Part shown: positions 1 to 13,051 of the stretch, piece after piece
Layout: every line of letters begins with the position of its first letter
Numbering within the stretch: the stretch's first letter is position 1
Origin: Bradyrhizobium sp. ISRA430
GTDB lineage: Bacteria; Pseudomonadota; Alphaproteobacteria; Rhizobiales; Xanthobacteraceae
Reading direction: 5' to 3'
Assembly (NCBI RefSeq): GCF_029909975.1
Contig: NZ_CP094516.1
Span: 4,278,001-4,342,000, forward strand
Length of the DNA stretch: 64,000 nucleotides
The notes under the pieces: generated by a model
Database searches by the model: none
What the model saw: the letters and a program-made list of their open reading frames with translations, nothing else
What the model was told of the DNA's origin: nothing
Position numbers and translations under genes: made by a program

Positions 1-858
1 CGGTTACAAGGTTCTCGAGCCCGAACCACGAGCGCAGCGCCACGGCGATGATGGAAACGATGGCAAAGCCGGAAAAGGCAGCCCCCAGCACGAAGTAGGG
101 TGGAAAAATTGTCGAGTGCCAACCCGGGATCTGTCCCACCGCGAACAGCAGCGACACCTCGCTGTGGACGGATACGACCAGCGGCACGGCAAGGGCTGCT
201 GTCAGCCGGTACGCCTGTGACCAGCGCAGCCAATGCCTGGCCGAGCCGCGCCATCCGAGTGCCGTGATGCCGAAGAAGATCTGCCAGCCGCGACGAGTTG
301 CTCGGTCGCGCGCCGCGGCGAGGTCGGGGATCAAGCCGGTGTACCAGAACGCCAGTGAGACCGTTAGATAGGTCAGCACCGCCCAGATGTCCCATTCCAG
401 CGGGCTGCGGAATTGCGGCCAGACGCTCATGCTGGCCGGGTAGGGAAACATCCAATAGACGTACCAAGGCCGGCCGAGATGCAGGATCGGATAGATCCCG
501 GCGCAGACTACAGCGAACAGCGTCATGGTCTCAGCAAAGCGATTGAGCGAGTTGCGCCACTCACTTCCAGTTAGCAGCAGCAGCGCCGAGATCAGCGTGC
601 CGGCATGGCCGATGCCGAGCCACCAGACATAGTTGTGGATCGCAAAGGCCCAGTTTACCGGGATGTTGATGCCCCAGATGCCGACGCCGCGGGTGAAGAG
701 CTCGACCACCGAGACCATCAGCAGCAAAAGCAGCGCGCTCGCGAACATCATCGCGATCAGCCAGCGCCGCTCCACGGGGAAATGCAGGGGGATGCCGGTG
801 AGCTGGTCGGCGATGCCGCCCATGCTCTGGCGCGTCGGCAGGATGTCGGATCGATCGC

Positions 859-862
<4 letters not shown>
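1..862 (-). CDS. actC: Alternative complex III membrane subunit ActC (NrfD-like), partial
   Basis: This is the quinol-binding membrane subunit type of alternative complex III, a bc1 substitute in the inner membrane. I translated 287 codons from ATG at 862; the C-terminus lies off the left edge. Seen: many long hydrophobic segments, starting near residue 37 (AMMFASALLLLLMVSVVELF), and the NrfD/PsrC-type stretches GHAGTLISA and GRPWYVYWMFPYP. The family usually has about 450 residues and ten helices. The start overlaps the actB stop by 4 bp (ATGA), so the two are translationally coupled. Family assignment comes from the motifs and the actA-actB-actC order. Confidence 0.88.
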
Positions 863-3740
<2,878 letters not shown>

Positions 3741-3744
<4 letters not shown>

Positions 3745-4397
3745 CGGTGACATACGTAGCAGTGGGTGAGTTCGCCGACCCGAATGCCCTCATGGGCGGC
3801 GATCGCCTCGCCTCCCTTGCGCGCATTTGCCGGCGGCTTCCATGACATGTCGGTGATGTATTCCAGCGGTCGCAGATGCGGCGCGGGATCACGATGGCAA
3901 CCGATGCAGAACTCCATGGTGAACGCTTTCGCGCGATAGGTTAGCGCCATCTGGTCGACACGGCCGTGGCAGGTTTCGCAGCCGACGCCCTTGGCGATAT
4001 GGATGTCGTGGCGGAAGAACACGTAGTCAGGGAGCTTTGCGACCCGGGTCCACCGGATCGGCGTGTTGTCGGCGAGGCTTCGCCGCAACGGCTCGAGCAT
4101 TGACGCGTTGGTCCAGATTTCCGAATGGCATGTCATGCAGGTCTCGGTCGATGGGAGGCCTGCCTGGGGGCCAGCCTCAACGTTGCTGTGGCAATAGCGA
4201 CAGTCGATGCCGAGTTCCCCCGCATGGTGACGGTGACTGAAAGGCACCGGCTGATGCGGTCGAATGTGGGTGTCCGTCATATACGCCGAGTGTGCAAAGC
4301 CAACGACCGCGACAGTGCCGCCGCCGGCCAGGGACAGGCCGCCGATCAGAAACAGGCGTAACCAGGTATCCGCCACGGAGGAGAATATCTGAACCAT
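3741..4397 (-). CDS. actA: Alternative complex III pentahaem cytochrome c ActA
   Basis: A 218-residue membrane-anchored multihaem cytochrome that takes electrons from ActB/ActC and passes them toward an oxidase or soluble cytochrome. One N-terminal transmembrane segment (residues about 13-35) is followed by five CxxCH haem sites: CRYCH, CMTCH, CETCH, CIGCH and CYVCH. Five haems match the known ActA of alternative complex III. Start taken at ATG 4397, just before the hydrophobic segment; the upstream in-frame extension to 4529 lies inside the divergent promoter region and is unlikely to be translated. First gene of the leftward act operon. Confidence 0.93.
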
Positions 4398-4432
4398 TCT
4401 CGCTGTGACCGGATGGCGAGCTCCCGGTCGAC

Positions 4433-4457
4433 AACCTTGCCATCGTGCGTTGGTTCC
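4433..4457 (-). promoter_or_regulatory. Stress sigma factor (EcfG-type) promoter for the act operon
   Basis: On the minus strand GGAAC (4457-4453), a 16-bp spacer, then GGTT (4436-4433), 36 bp before the actA start. The alphaproteobacterial EcfG consensus is GGAAC, 16-17 bp, (C)GTT. Its -35 GGAAC is the left half of an inverted repeat GTTCC-N7-GGAAC shared with the opposite promoter. Assigned by pattern only. Confidence 0.6.
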
Positions 4458-4464
4458 TAATGTA

Positions 4465-4489
4465 GGAACGCTATCCCCGATACGGCATT
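4465..4489 (+). promoter_or_regulatory. Possible EcfG-type promoter for the cox operon
   Basis: GGAAC (4465-4469), 16 bp, then CATT (4486-4489), one mismatch from the CGTT consensus, 27 bp before the ATG at 4516. With the facing minus-strand site it would give divergent stress control of complex III and oxidase. Weaker match than the others in this window. Confidence 0.4.
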
Positions 4490-4515
4490 GTCCTGCCGCG
4501 ACCGAGGACAACACC

Positions 4516-4869
4516 ATGGCGGACGGCAAGCGCTTCGACTACGAGCGGTCGGACGTCGGACTCCGCCTCGTCGGGTGGCTTGCGGGAGGCCTTGCGACTT
4601 TCGTCGCAGTCACGCCGCTCGTGCTGCCGCTTATGTATCCGCAATCGATGAAGCGCATCACACCTGCAAGCCGTCCCGCGTTGAGCTCAAATGCGCCGCC
4701 GCTCGAGGTCACCCCTCGGGATGCGCTGCAGAAGTCACGACAGGCCGACGAGCAGATCGAGCGCGGTTACGGCTGGGCCGATCGCAATCGAGGCGAAGTC
4801 CGCATTCCGATTGACCGCGCGGTCGAGATCCTCCTGCGCAAGGGGTTGCCGGGGTGGCCATCTCCATGA
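4516..4869 (+). CDS. Small single-span membrane protein heading the caa3 oxidase operon
   Basis: 117 residues that I cannot assign to a named family. Residues about 14-38 form one hydrophobic span (GWLAGGLATFVAVTPLVLPL); the rest is polar and probably periplasmic, with an acidic/Gln-rich helix-like middle and a Pro-containing tail (GLPGWPSP). Its place directly before coxB, 26 bp apart, suggests an accessory or assembly role in the ACIII-caa3 system; that is inference from context. ATG 4516 was chosen because it follows the promoter; the frame is open further upstream to 4405. Confidence 0.75.
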   Translation: MADGKRFDYERSDVGLRLVGWLAGGLATFVAVTPLVLPLMYPQSMKRITPASRPALSSNAPPLEVTPRDALQKSRQADEQIERGYGWADRNRGEVRIPIDRAVEILLRKGLPGWPSP

Positions 4870-4895
4870 GCTCGCGCCGGACGAGGCTGCCGTAG

Positions 4896-5837
4896 ATGTG
4901 GCGCCAGTGGATCCCGTTCTGGCAGCCCGCGCTCTCGCTGCATAGCGGCGATGTCGATCTGCTGTTCGCTGGTCTATTGGTTGCAAGCGCGCTGGTGTTA
5001 GGGCTGCTGTTCTTTCTGCTGATGCTGTTTTGCGTGCGCTATCGCGCGGGCAACCAGACCGACCGCGATGACCGCGTCGTCAAAAGCTGGCATTGGGAGG
5101 TCGGCTGGACCACCGCCTCGTTCATCTGCTTCCTCGGCCTCTTCGTCTGGGGGGCCAGCGTCTATTTCCAGATCTACAAGACACAGGCGGACGAGCATGA
5201 CGTGTTCGTCGTCGCGAAACAGTGGATGTGGAAGACGCAGCATCCCGGCGGCCAGTCGGAAATCGACGCACTGCACATTCCGGTCAAGCGCCCCGTACGC
5301 CTCGTGATGGCGTCGCAGGATGTCATTCACAGTTTCTTCATCCCGGCCCTTCGGCTCAAGCATGATGTGGTCCCGGGCCGCTACCAGGACCTCGAGATCG
5401 AGGTGGACAAGCCGGGGCACTATCACCTGTTCTGCGCGGAATATTGCGGCACCGATCACTCCGGCATGATCGGCGAGATCGTGGCGATGGAGCCGGCCGA
5501 TTTTTCCAACTGGCTGACGCAGCAGGCCCCATTAAGTCCGCTTGCGGATGAAGGAGGCGTCCTATTTCGCGAGCTCGGGTGCAGCGGCTGCCATGGCTAT
5601 GGCAGCAAGGTCCGAGCACCACCGCTGGAAGGGTTGTACGGCAAGCCGGTGCCGCTGTCCGATGGCACCAGCGTGATCGCGGATGACAAGTACATCCGGG
5701 ATTCCATCCTGCTGCCGCGCAGCCAGGTCGTCGCCAGCTATGAGCCGTTGATGCCTTCGTTCGAAGGAAAAGTCAGCGAGGACCAGCTCTTGCGACTCGT
5801 CCTCTACATCAAATCCCTCGCAGGACGCCAATCATGA
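4896..5837 (+). CDS. coxB: caa3-type cytochrome c oxidase subunit II with fused cytochrome c domain
   Basis: Subunit II of a haem-copper oxidase, 313 residues. Two N-terminal transmembrane helices (about 22-45 and 67-90) are followed by a cupredoxin domain holding the CuA site: [15 protein letters not shown] and [13 protein letters not shown] cytochrome c domain is fused at the C-terminus with CSGCH, which makes this a caa3-type enzyme able to accept electrons directly. An in-frame TAG just before ATG 4896 fixes the start. Its stop overlaps the coxA start by 4 bp. Confidence 0.95.
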   Translation: MWRQWIPFWQPALSLHSGDVDLLFAGLLVASALVLGLLFFLLMLFCVRYRAGNQTDRDDRVVKSWHWEVGWTTASFICFLGLFVWGASVYFQIYKTQADEHDVFVVAKQWMWKTQHPGGQSEIDALHIPVKRPVRLVMASQDVIHSFFIPALRLKHDVVPGRYQDLEIEVDKPGHYHLFCAEYCGTDHSGMIGEIVAMEPADFSNWLTQQAPLSPLADEGGVLFRELGCSGCHGYGSKVRAPPLEGLYGKPVPLSDGTSVIADDKYIRDSILLPRSQVVASYEPLMPSFEGKVSEDQLLRLVLYIKSLAGRQS

Positions 5838-7441
5838 GCGAGAAGAATTATCTTACCACCGACTACACCCTGAAATCCTGGTTCTTGACGACGGACCACA
5901 AGCGGATCGCGATCCTTTATTTTGCGAGCCTGATCTTCTTTTTCTTCATCGGCGGCGCCGCTGCCACCGCGATCCGGATCGAGCTCGCCACCCCGCAAGC
6001 CGACTTGGTCAGCTCGGACATCTACAACCGTCTGTTCACCATGCACGGCATCATCATGGTGTGGTTCTTTCTGATCCCGTCTATTCCCAACACACTCGGC
6101 AATTTCATTGTCCCGCTGATGATCGGCGCGCGCGACCTTGCCTTCCCGCGGCTTAATCTCATGAGCTGGTACATCTTCATGCTGGGTGGCTGTACCACGT
6201 TGTTTGCCATTTTCGCGGGCGGCGTCGATACCGGCTGGACCTTCTACACGCCGTTCTCCACGCTCTACTCCAACAGCTACGTGATCGTCGCGGCCGCAGG
6301 CGTCTTCATTGCCGGCTTCTCGTCGATCCTGACCGGGCTCAATTTCATTGTCACCATCCATCGCCTGCGCGCCCCCGGGCTGACCTGGTATCGCCTGCCA
6401 CTGTTCCTGTGGTCGCTCTATGCGACCTCCGTTATCTTGGTGCTGGCGACACCGGTGCTCGCCATCACCCTGATTCTCATTGCGACCGAACGCTTCTTCG
6501 GCGTCGGCATTTTCGATCCCAGGATCGGGGGTGATCCGCTGCTGTTCCAGCACCTGTTCTGGTTCTACTCGCATCCCGCGGTCTACATCATGATCCTGCC
6601 GGGCATGGGGGTGATCAACGAGTTGGTCTCCTGCTACTCGCGAAAGCAGGTGTTCGGCTACAAATTCGTCGCCTGGGCGAGCCTCGCCATCGCCGCGGTC
6701 GGCTTCCTGGTGTGGGGTCACCACATGTTCGTCAGTGGCCAATCGCTGGTCGCAAGCCTCGTCTTCTCCTTCATGAGCTTCATCGTCGCCGTACCCTCCG
6801 CCATCAAGGTCTTCAACTGGACTGCGACCCTGCACAAGGGCTCGATCCATTTCGACGCGCCCATGCTCTATGCGCTGGCGTTCATCGGCCTGTTCACGAT
6901 TGGCGGCCTCACGGGTCTCTTCCTCGCCTGCCTCGCCTTTGATGTGCACGCGACCGATACCTATTTCGTCGTGGCACACTTCCACTACATCATGGTCGGC
7001 GGCATGGTGACGGCCTATTTCGGCGGACTGCACTATTGGTGGCCGAAGATGACCGGCCGGCACTATTCAGAATATTGGGCGCGTACGGCCGCCGTGTTGA
7101 TCTTCTTCGGTTTCAATCTCACGTTCTTCCCGCAGTTCATTCTCGGGGCCGAAGGCATGCCGCGGCGCTATCACGTCTATCCGCCGGAGTTTCAGGTCTG
7201 GAACGTGCTGTCATCCGGAGGCGCAGCGATCCTCGCCGTTGCTTATCTGATGCCGCTGCTTTACCTCGGCTATTCCGCGTTCTTCGGCGCCCGCGCATCG
7301 GCAAATCCCTGGAACGCGACTGGTCTCGAATGGCAGACGTCGTCGCCGCCGCCGGAGTTCAACTTCACGACGCAGCCCGTGGTGACGCGCGCGCCTTATC
7401 AATACAACGGGGACTTTCAGGCGGAGCCGCAAAATGCCTGA
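5834..7441 (+). CDS. coxA: Cytochrome c oxidase subunit I, haem-copper subtype A2
   Basis: The catalytic subunit (535 aa) reducing O2 to water and pumping protons. About twelve hydrophobic segments. Haem and CuB histidines lie in HGIIM near the N-terminus, the YSHPAVYI segment, WGHHMF, and HFHYIM. The segment reads YSHPAV where A1 oxidases have GHPEV, so the channel Glu is absent and a Tyr-Ser pair is present; that is the signature of subtype A2, as in caa3 oxidases known to work with alternative complex III. Overlaps coxB (4 bp) and coxC (8 bp). Confidence 0.96.
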   Translation: MSEKNYLTTDYTLKSWFLTTDHKRIAILYFASLIFFFFIGGAAATAIRIELATPQADLVSSDIYNRLFTMHGIIMVWFFLIPSIPNTLGNFIVPLMIGARDLAFPRLNLMSWYIFMLGGCTTLFAIFAGGVDTGWTFYTPFSTLYSNSYVIVAAAGVFIAGFSSILTGLNFIVTIHRLRAPGLTWYRLPLFLWSLYATSVILVLATPVLAITLILIATERFFGVGIFDPRIGGDPLLFQHLFWFYSHPAVYIMILPGMGVINELVSCYSRKQVFGYKFVAWASLAIAAVGFLVWGHHMFVSGQSLVASLVFSFMSFIVAVPSAIKVFNWTATLHKGSIHFDAPMLYALAFIGLFTIGGLTGLFLACLAFDVHATDTYFVVAHFHYIMVGGMVTAYFGGLHYWWPKMTGRHYSEYWARTAAVLIFFGFNLTFFPQFILGAEGMPRRYHVYPPEFQVWNVLSSGGAAILAVAYLMPLLYLGYSAFFGARASANPWNATGLEWQTSSPPPEFNFTTQPVVTRAPYQYNGDFQAEPQNA

Positions 7442-8078
7442 AAGCTTCGCCTTCGCGCCGCAATACGCCTCAATACCTCACCGCGATCACACCGCCGAAC
7501 TCGGCATGTGGGTCTTCATCGCTACGGAAGTACTCCTGTTCGGCGGCCTGATCCTAACCTATTTCGTCTACCGGCACGCGTTCCCGGAGGACTTTGCCGA
7601 GGGCAGCCGTCGCACCGAGATCGTGATCGGAACGGCCAACACGGCCGTGCTCCTGACCTCGAGCTTCCTGGTCGCGTGGGCGGTCGAGATCTTCTCGCCT
7701 GACACCGCCAGGATCGTCACATGGCTACTCGTGGGTGCGGCCTGCCTTGGCCTGGCCTTCATCGTGCTCAAGGGGATCGAGTACAGCAAGGAGTATGATG
7801 AGCACCTCGTCCCGGGCGTCGACTTCCAGTTCGCCGGATCGCGCGCTAGTGGCGTCCAGCTCTTCTTCATCTTCTACTTCATCGCGACCGCGATCCACGC
7901 CCTGCACATGCTGATCGGGATTTGCCTGTTGATCACACTGGCGACCATCTGCCGGACGGCGCCGACGACGCGCCATCAAACGGCGTTGCGCAGCGGGGCG
8001 CTGTACTGGCACTTCGTCGACGCGATCTGGATATTCCTATTCGCGCTGATCTACCTGCCCGGGCGATCCTCCTCATGA
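7434..8078 (+). CDS. coxC: Cytochrome c oxidase subunit III
   Basis: 214 residues with five hydrophobic segments and the subunit III features [13 protein letters not shown] near the N-terminus and HALHMLIG plus YWHFVDAIW near the end. Subunit III stabilises subunit I and its proton uptake. The start overlaps the coxA end by 8 bp and the stop overlaps the next gene by 4 bp, so all four oxidase genes form one tightly coupled operon. Confidence 0.95.
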   Translation: MPESFAFAPQYASIPHRDHTAELGMWVFIATEVLLFGGLILTYFVYRHAFPEDFAEGSRRTEIVIGTANTAVLLTSSFLVAWAVEIFSPDTARIVTWLLVGAACLGLAFIVLKGIEYSKEYDEHLVPGVDFQFAGSRASGVQLFFIFYFIATAIHALHMLIGICLLITLATICRTAPTTRHQTALRSGALYWHFVDAIWIFLFALIYLPGRSSS

Positions 8079-8350
8079 CGCAATGGCGACCACCACTTCC
8101 TCTCGTCGGTGCCTGGCTTGGCCTGCTGGCCTTGCTGGCATTAACCGTAACGCTCGCCTATGTGCCGCTCGGAACCGGCAATTCCGTCGTCGCCCTGAGC
8201 ATCGGCACCATCAAAGCAGGACTCGTCGCCGCCATTTTCATGGAGCTGCGACATCGGAGCGGCCTCACGCTCATCTTCGCGGGTGCCGGGCTGTTCTGGC
8301 TCGGGATCCTTCTTTGGCTTGGCCTGATGGATTTCATGACCAGGACGTAA
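8075..8350 (+). CDS. caa3 oxidase subunit IV-like small membrane protein
   Basis: 91 residues, nearly all hydrophobic: three spans with a short N-terminus ([14 protein letters not shown]) and a conserved-looking KAGLVAAIFMELRHRSG turn. Length, three-helix pattern and position as the last gene of the operon fit the bacterial oxidase subunit IV (COX4_pro type). ATG 8075 overlaps the coxC stop. It ends 3 bp from the converging cytochrome gene. Confidence 0.8.
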   Translation: MTQWRPPLPLVGAWLGLLALLALTVTLAYVPLGTGNSVVALSIGTIKAGLVAAIFMELRHRSGLTLIFAGAGLFWLGILLWLGLMDFMTRT

Positions 8351-8353
8351 GGC

Positions 8354-9581
8354 CTAGTTGGTCCTGGCATCCAATCGCGCGCGCTCCTTCCTGACGTCGT
8401 CCTCGCTGACCGGCGGCGCCTTGCCCCAATGATTGCGGATATAGCTCGCCACTGCGGCGACTTGCTCGTCGTTCAATTGCCATCCGAAGGCTGGCATGGC
8501 CGGACCGGTCGGCTCGCGGTCGGTCGCAACGCTCAGTGCGCCCTGGAGGATCACCCGCAATACCGTCGTGGGGTCCTTCGTATTGACCGTGGCCGCCTCG
8601 GCGAGATTTGGGATGAGATTGGGAACGCCCGTCCCATCCGACTTGTGGCAGGCCGAGCAGAGATCCTGATAGATCGCGCCCCCGCCGTCAGCACCTTGGA
8701 ATCAGCCGAGCTGTCGGCTGCGGGCTTTGGTCCGGAGACGTCCTTCATTAGACCGCCATCGCCTTGACGTCGTCGTCGCTCAGTTTCGACGTCGAGAGCT
8801 CGACCACCTCGCCCATCAAGCCGGCCGCGGCGGCAAAGCGGTTATGGCCGGTCTTGAGATATTGCGCGACGTCGTCGGCTGACCATTGCGCGAGCGGCCC
8901 CTGACCGCTGGTGATATCGGGCGCGACCCAGCCTTGGAGCGCATAGCCCCGCAAGGGCTTTGAGGCCTCGTCTCCGCCCAGGAGGGTCTTTGGCGTGTGA
9001 CAGGCGCCGCAATGTCCGGGGCCCTGGACCATATACGCTCCGCGATTCCACTCCTTCGACTTCGATGGCTCGTTCTTGAAGGTGCCCGGCTTGAAGTAGA
9101 GCTTGTCCCAGACCGTCATTGCCGTCCTATGGTTAGGCGGGAACGGCAGTTGATCGACGGCCACCGCATTGTGGACCGGCTCGACCGTCGACAGATAGGC
9201 GCGGATGTCCTTCACGTCCTCCCGCGTCATCCTCGCGAAGTAGGGAAATGGCATCGCCGGGTACAGCCGCTTTCCGTCGCGTCGGCGCCCATCGCGCACG
9301 GCTGCGTTGAACTCCTCGTCGCTCCAGGCACCGATCCCGGTCTCACGGTCCGGCGTGATGTTGGGGGCGACCAGCACCCCGAACGGCGTTTCGATCGGCC
9401 TGCCGCCACCGAACGGGTGATCGCTGCCGGGGACGGTATGGCAGCTTCCGCAATCTGCGGCGTCGGCGAGATAGTGCCCGCGCTCGACGGCGGCGAAATC
9501 CTGCAAGCTCGCACTCGTGGCCTTGCCCGCGCCGGCGCCAAGCGCGAGTGCGGCCAATGCGAACTGTGCGGATCTACGCAT
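8354..9581 (-). pseudogene. Triple-haem cytochrome c subunit of a GMC dehydrogenase, two frameshifts
   Basis: Would be the membrane-side cytochrome c that takes electrons from the neighbouring GMC flavoprotein to quinone or oxidase. A signal peptide is present, then CGSCH, CGACH and CSACH. The frame breaks at 8748 (TAA; one missing base restores the reading through MAVY-KDVSG) and at a run of five Cs, 8679-8683 (a sixth restores GGAIYQDLCSACH). After both repairs the protein reads cleanly to the stop at 8354. The intact first frame runs 8748-9581 and carries two haems. Either true recent decay or sequencing error in homopolymers. Confidence 0.85.
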
Positions 9582-11353
9582 TGATCAACTGCCGAGGATT
9601 CTTGAGATACTTTGAGCGGATCGCGTCGGCCGCCCAATAGGCGAGCGCAGCGACCGTTCCGGTGGGGTTGTAGCCGGCATTCTGCGGAAACGCGCTGGCG
9701 CCGAGCACGAACAGGTTCGTCACGTCCCAGCTCTGGAGGTAACGATTAAGCGCACTAGTGTTAGGATCACTGCCCATCACCGCTCCGCCGCAGAGATGCG
9801 TGGTCTGATGCTTGGTGATGTCATACGGTGCCTTGCGATCTTCCTTGTGGACCTGTTTTGCGCCCATTGCCTGAAAGATCTCGGCGAACTTGTCGGTCAG
9901 GAATTTGTTCTGCTTGATCTCGTTGTCATGGAAATCCATGGTGATCCGGACCAGCGGCCGGTTGAAGCGATCCTTGTAGGTGGGATCGAGATCGACATAG
10001 ACATCACAGTAGCTGTACATGCTGCCATGGACGCCGGTGCCGGGCTTGATCGCGCTCTGATAGTTTTCCTTGACCGCCTTCTTCCATTCGCGCCCCACAA
10101 CGGCGTTCCCGGCAGAAGGGTGTGGTTTCGATCGGCCGGCCATTGGTCTGCACCTGTCCCACTAACCGCCGCCGACGAACCCATGCGGACCATGGTCGAA
10201 ATTGTCGCCGTTGAACTCGTCGATGCACATTCCGATCGCGCCGGAGGCGATGAAAGGATTGAAGATGAACTTCGCAGGATCGAAGGACGTCTGAGACGGT
10301 CTGGTGCGTGAAATTGCGGCCGATCACGCCGGTATTGGGCGCGGGATCGTAGGCCTTTCCGATGCCCGACATCAGCAGAAGCTGGATGTTGAAAATCGTA
10401 TAGGCGGAGAGCAAAACGAGATCGGCCGGCTGCTCCCACTCATCGCCCGCGGCATCGACAAACGTCTCGCCTGTGGCGCGCTTGCCGGAGCTGTCGAGAT
10501 TGATCCGCGTGACCCCGCTGTTGTCGCGTGCCGCAAAGTTGGATTTGCGGACCAGCGCCGGCAGGATGGTGGTTTGCGGCGAGGCCTTTGAGTAGTTGCC
10601 GCAACCGAACCACTCGCAGAACCCGCAATAGGTGCATGGTCCCAGTCGAACGCCCAATGGATTTTGATATGGTCGCGACATGTTGCCGGAGGATTGCGGA
10701 AACGGCTTGTAGCCGATGTCGCGCGCCGCCTTGGCAAAGAGCGTGTGGCTGAACGGCTGATCCTGCGGCGGATTGGGATAGGGACGCGAACGCGGCCCTT
10801 CGAACGGATTGCCCCCCTCCATGATCGTGCCCTTGATGTTGCCGGCTTGGCCGGACGTGCCGCAGAGATATTCGAACCGGTCGTAATGCGGCTCGAGCTC
10901 GTCATAGGTCACGTCCCAGTCCTGGTCGTCATACCCTCGGGCAGGAAGCTTGTGCCGTAGCGCTCGGTCAGGTGGGTCTTCAGCACGAAATCCGACGGCA
11001 GGAAAGCGCCAGGTCTCGGCGTTCCAGTGCACCCCTCCCCCGCCAACGCCGTTCGGCGGCATGAATGCGCCCCAGCTCCGGATCGGCAGAGCCGTTTGGC
11101 TCATCTTGTTGCGGAAGGTGAAGGTGGTCTGGCGGGGACTGAGAAACAGCTCGTGGCGAATCCGGAACCGCAGCTCATCCGCTGCGTAGCCCGGCGGATA
11201 GTCCGTCGCCGCATTGCGCCAGGGGCCGCGCTCGATCGCGATCACATCGAGTCCGGCGTCGGCAAGCTCGTAAGCCATGATCGATCCGGTTCAGCCGAGC
11301 CCGATGATAACGACGTCCTTTGGCGGAGCTTGCGGTCCATATGTCACGCTCAC
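9574..11353 (-). pseudogene. GMC family FAD dehydrogenase (gluconate/sorbosone type), multiply disrupted
   Basis: Catalytic flavoprotein of a membrane sugar or alcohol dehydrogenase. The FAD motif reads VVIIGLG-stop-TGSIMAYELADAG: TGA at 11291-11293 stands where relatives have Trp (TGG). Coding then runs clean to NFTHQTV, where a shift occurs near 10290. The other frame gives DEFNGDNFDHGPHGFVGGG and a stop at 10162-10164. Further shifts lie near 10117 and 10089, after which REWKKAVKENYQ runs intact to 9574. The typical C-terminal HLCGGAVMGSDP and NPTGTVAALAYWAAD survive. A further shift before 11353 may separate a GTG start at about 11394. Sequence quality between lesions argues for recent loss. 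Confidence 0.85.
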
Positions 11354-11390
11354 GATTTTGCGGGAGTCCAGTCGGAGCGGCCCACAATGC

Positions 11391-12073
11391 TCACTGGCGG
11401 ATGCGGATAGCGCTCGTTTGGCGATTGACCCAGTCGCGATAGTCGTAGCGGATGCCGGGAAAGCCGATCATCTTCCAACCGACCATATCGCGATTGCCGC
11501 CGTGAATGGGGTCGGCGAAGAAGCCTTCCGGGACATCCTTCAACAGCGCAGAGAAAAATCCCTGCGCATCGACAGTCTCGAACTTAACCTCGCCGGACTC
11601 GATCTTGCCAAGGACATCATCCTGCTCGGTGGCACCGAGCTCCGCAAAGGTCTTGCCGCCGAACGTCGACCTGCAATGCTTGTCGAGCGCGGCGAGACTC
11701 TTGCGGTAGAGCTCGGCATGGGTCAGCGCCGACTGCGGCCCCTGCTCCTTGGTGCCTTTGGCGTGGGGGCCAAGCATGTAGAGGCTCTGGTTGGAGCCGT
11801 ACGGCCCCTTGAGCTGACGATCGATGAAGACGGCGGAATCCGCAAGCTTGCCGCCTGGCGTCTCCGGGTCCGGCGGAATAATGCGGTCGACGATCGCTTC
11901 CATCGCGCGGGCTTCATCGAGGGTGAAGAACTGCCATGGTCCCGGCCGCACGATCTCAGCGCCGAGTTATGGGGAGCCCAAGGGAAACGATTGTGGATGA
12001 CGGTTGCGCGCGTCAGCGATGTCGTACTGACCAGCCAGGTCGCGAGTGAGACCAGAAACGCCCGTCGCCGCAT
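11391..12073 (-). pseudogene. Gluconate 2-dehydrogenase subunit 3 family protein, one frameshift
   Basis: Small Tat-exported partner of the GMC dehydrogenase. The signal (MRRRAFLVSLATW) lies in one frame from 12073, and the mature body (GPWQFFTLDEARAMEAIVD and onward to IRIRQ) lies in another, from about 11957. One base missing near 11960 (AEIVRPGPW) would join them. Without the repair the body could start only within the domain and would lack its export signal. First gene of the three-gene operon, directly behind a near-perfect stress promoter. Confidence 0.82.
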
Positions 12074-12100
12074 GGGGGAGATCCATCGAACCGCTGCGGC

Positions 12101-12125
12101 AACGTGACCAGGGTTTGTAGGTTCC
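12101..12125 (-). promoter_or_regulatory. EcfG-type stress promoter of the GMC dehydrogenase operon
   Basis: Minus strand GGAAC (12125-12121), exactly 16 bp, CGTT (12104-12101): a full consensus match, 28 bp before the subunit 3 start at 12073. Confidence 0.72.
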
Positions 12126-12233
12126 TACGGCGCATTTGATCGGACCTCGACCCCTCAGTCGCAACCTTGGGGTCGGGGTCCCTGATTTGCCGAGCGCGGC
12201 TAGGCGAGGGACGCCACTTGCGAGCGGGACTTT

Positions 12234-12258
12234 GGAACAAACGCATTCAGCCCATGTT
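12234..12258 (+). promoter_or_regulatory. EcfG-type stress promoter of the DUF4142 gene
   Basis: GGAAC (12234-12238), 17 bp, GTT (12256-12258), about 55-60 bp before the start codon. It lies about 110 bp from the opposite-facing promoter of the GMC operon. Confidence 0.6.
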
Positions 12259-12316
12259 GGTCGGCGAGAACCAACCCGACGCGTGTGCGCGCGGCAAGGC
12301 TTGAGAGGACATGACG

Positions 12317-12871
12317 ATGAAACACACTATGATTGTCTTGGGCTGTATTCTGCTGGCGGGCCCGGCGCTCGCTCAATCGGTCGGTGAAAAGACTGGCATC
12401 AACTCCGCGCTCGGGGTTGCGCCAACAACGGCCGACTTCGTCAAGGAGGTCGCCATCAGCGACATGTTCGAGATCGAGTCCAGCAAGCTTGCCGAGCAGA
12501 AGGGCAATGCGCAGGAGAAAACATTCGCGCAGCAGATGGTGACCGATCACACCAAGACCAGCAACGATCTGAAGGGACTGGTCAGCAGCGGCAAGGTCAA
12601 GGCCGAACTGCCGACAGCAATCGACAGCTCCCACCAGAGCAAGCTGGACAAGCTGAAAGCCGCCTCAGGCAAGGATTTCAGCTCCGACTTCGACTCCGAT
12701 CAGGTCAGCGCCCACAAGGACGCGGTGTCCCTGTTCGAACGCTACGCCAAGGGCGGCGACAATGCCGATCTCAAGGATTGGGCTGGCAAGACGGTCCCTG
12801 CCCTCAAGCACCACCTCGAGATGGCACAGGAACTCGGCAAGGCGCCAAGCGTCGGACAATCGAAGAAGTAA
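12317..12871 (+). CDS. DUF4142 periplasmic ferritin-like protein
   Basis: 184 residues: signal peptide (MKHTMIVLGCILLAGPALA, cleavage before QS) followed by an all-helical body rich in Lys, Asp and Gln, with KEVAISDMFEIESSKLAEQ and AQQMVTDHTK, the hallmark stretches of the DUF4142 ferritin-like fold. Such proteins are often induced in stress or stationary phase; their biochemical role is unknown. ATG 12317 is preferred; an ATG at 12311 adds two residues. Monocistronic behind the stress promoter at 12234. Confidence 0.85.
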   Translation: MKHTMIVLGCILLAGPALAQSVGEKTGINSALGVAPTTADFVKEVAISDMFEIESSKLAEQKGNAQEKTFAQQMVTDHTKTSNDLKGLVSSGKVKAELPTAIDSSHQSKLDKLKAASGKDFSSDFDSDQVSAHKDAVSLFERYAKGGDNADLKDWAGKTVPALKHHLEMAQELGKAPSVGQSKK

Positions 12872-13051
12872 TCCTGCTGTCGGACGACGGCACTCGGCAC
12901 TTTTCTGCCAATGGCAGCGATGCAGCTCCGGCCGTTGCGGGCTCGACGTGCGGAGATTCTTTGTGAAGTCCAGACACGCATTCTCGCGCCAGACTCTGAT
13001 CGGCGCGGCCGGAGCTTCCCTCTCCGCCCCCGTCGCGAAAGGAATGAGCCC

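Noticed and set aside
5804..7063. A 419-codon open frame antisense to coxA and coxB
   Set aside because: Composition (Asp, Glu, Arg and His-rich, no hydrophobic core) is the mirror of transmembrane codons in coxA; a shadow, not a gene.
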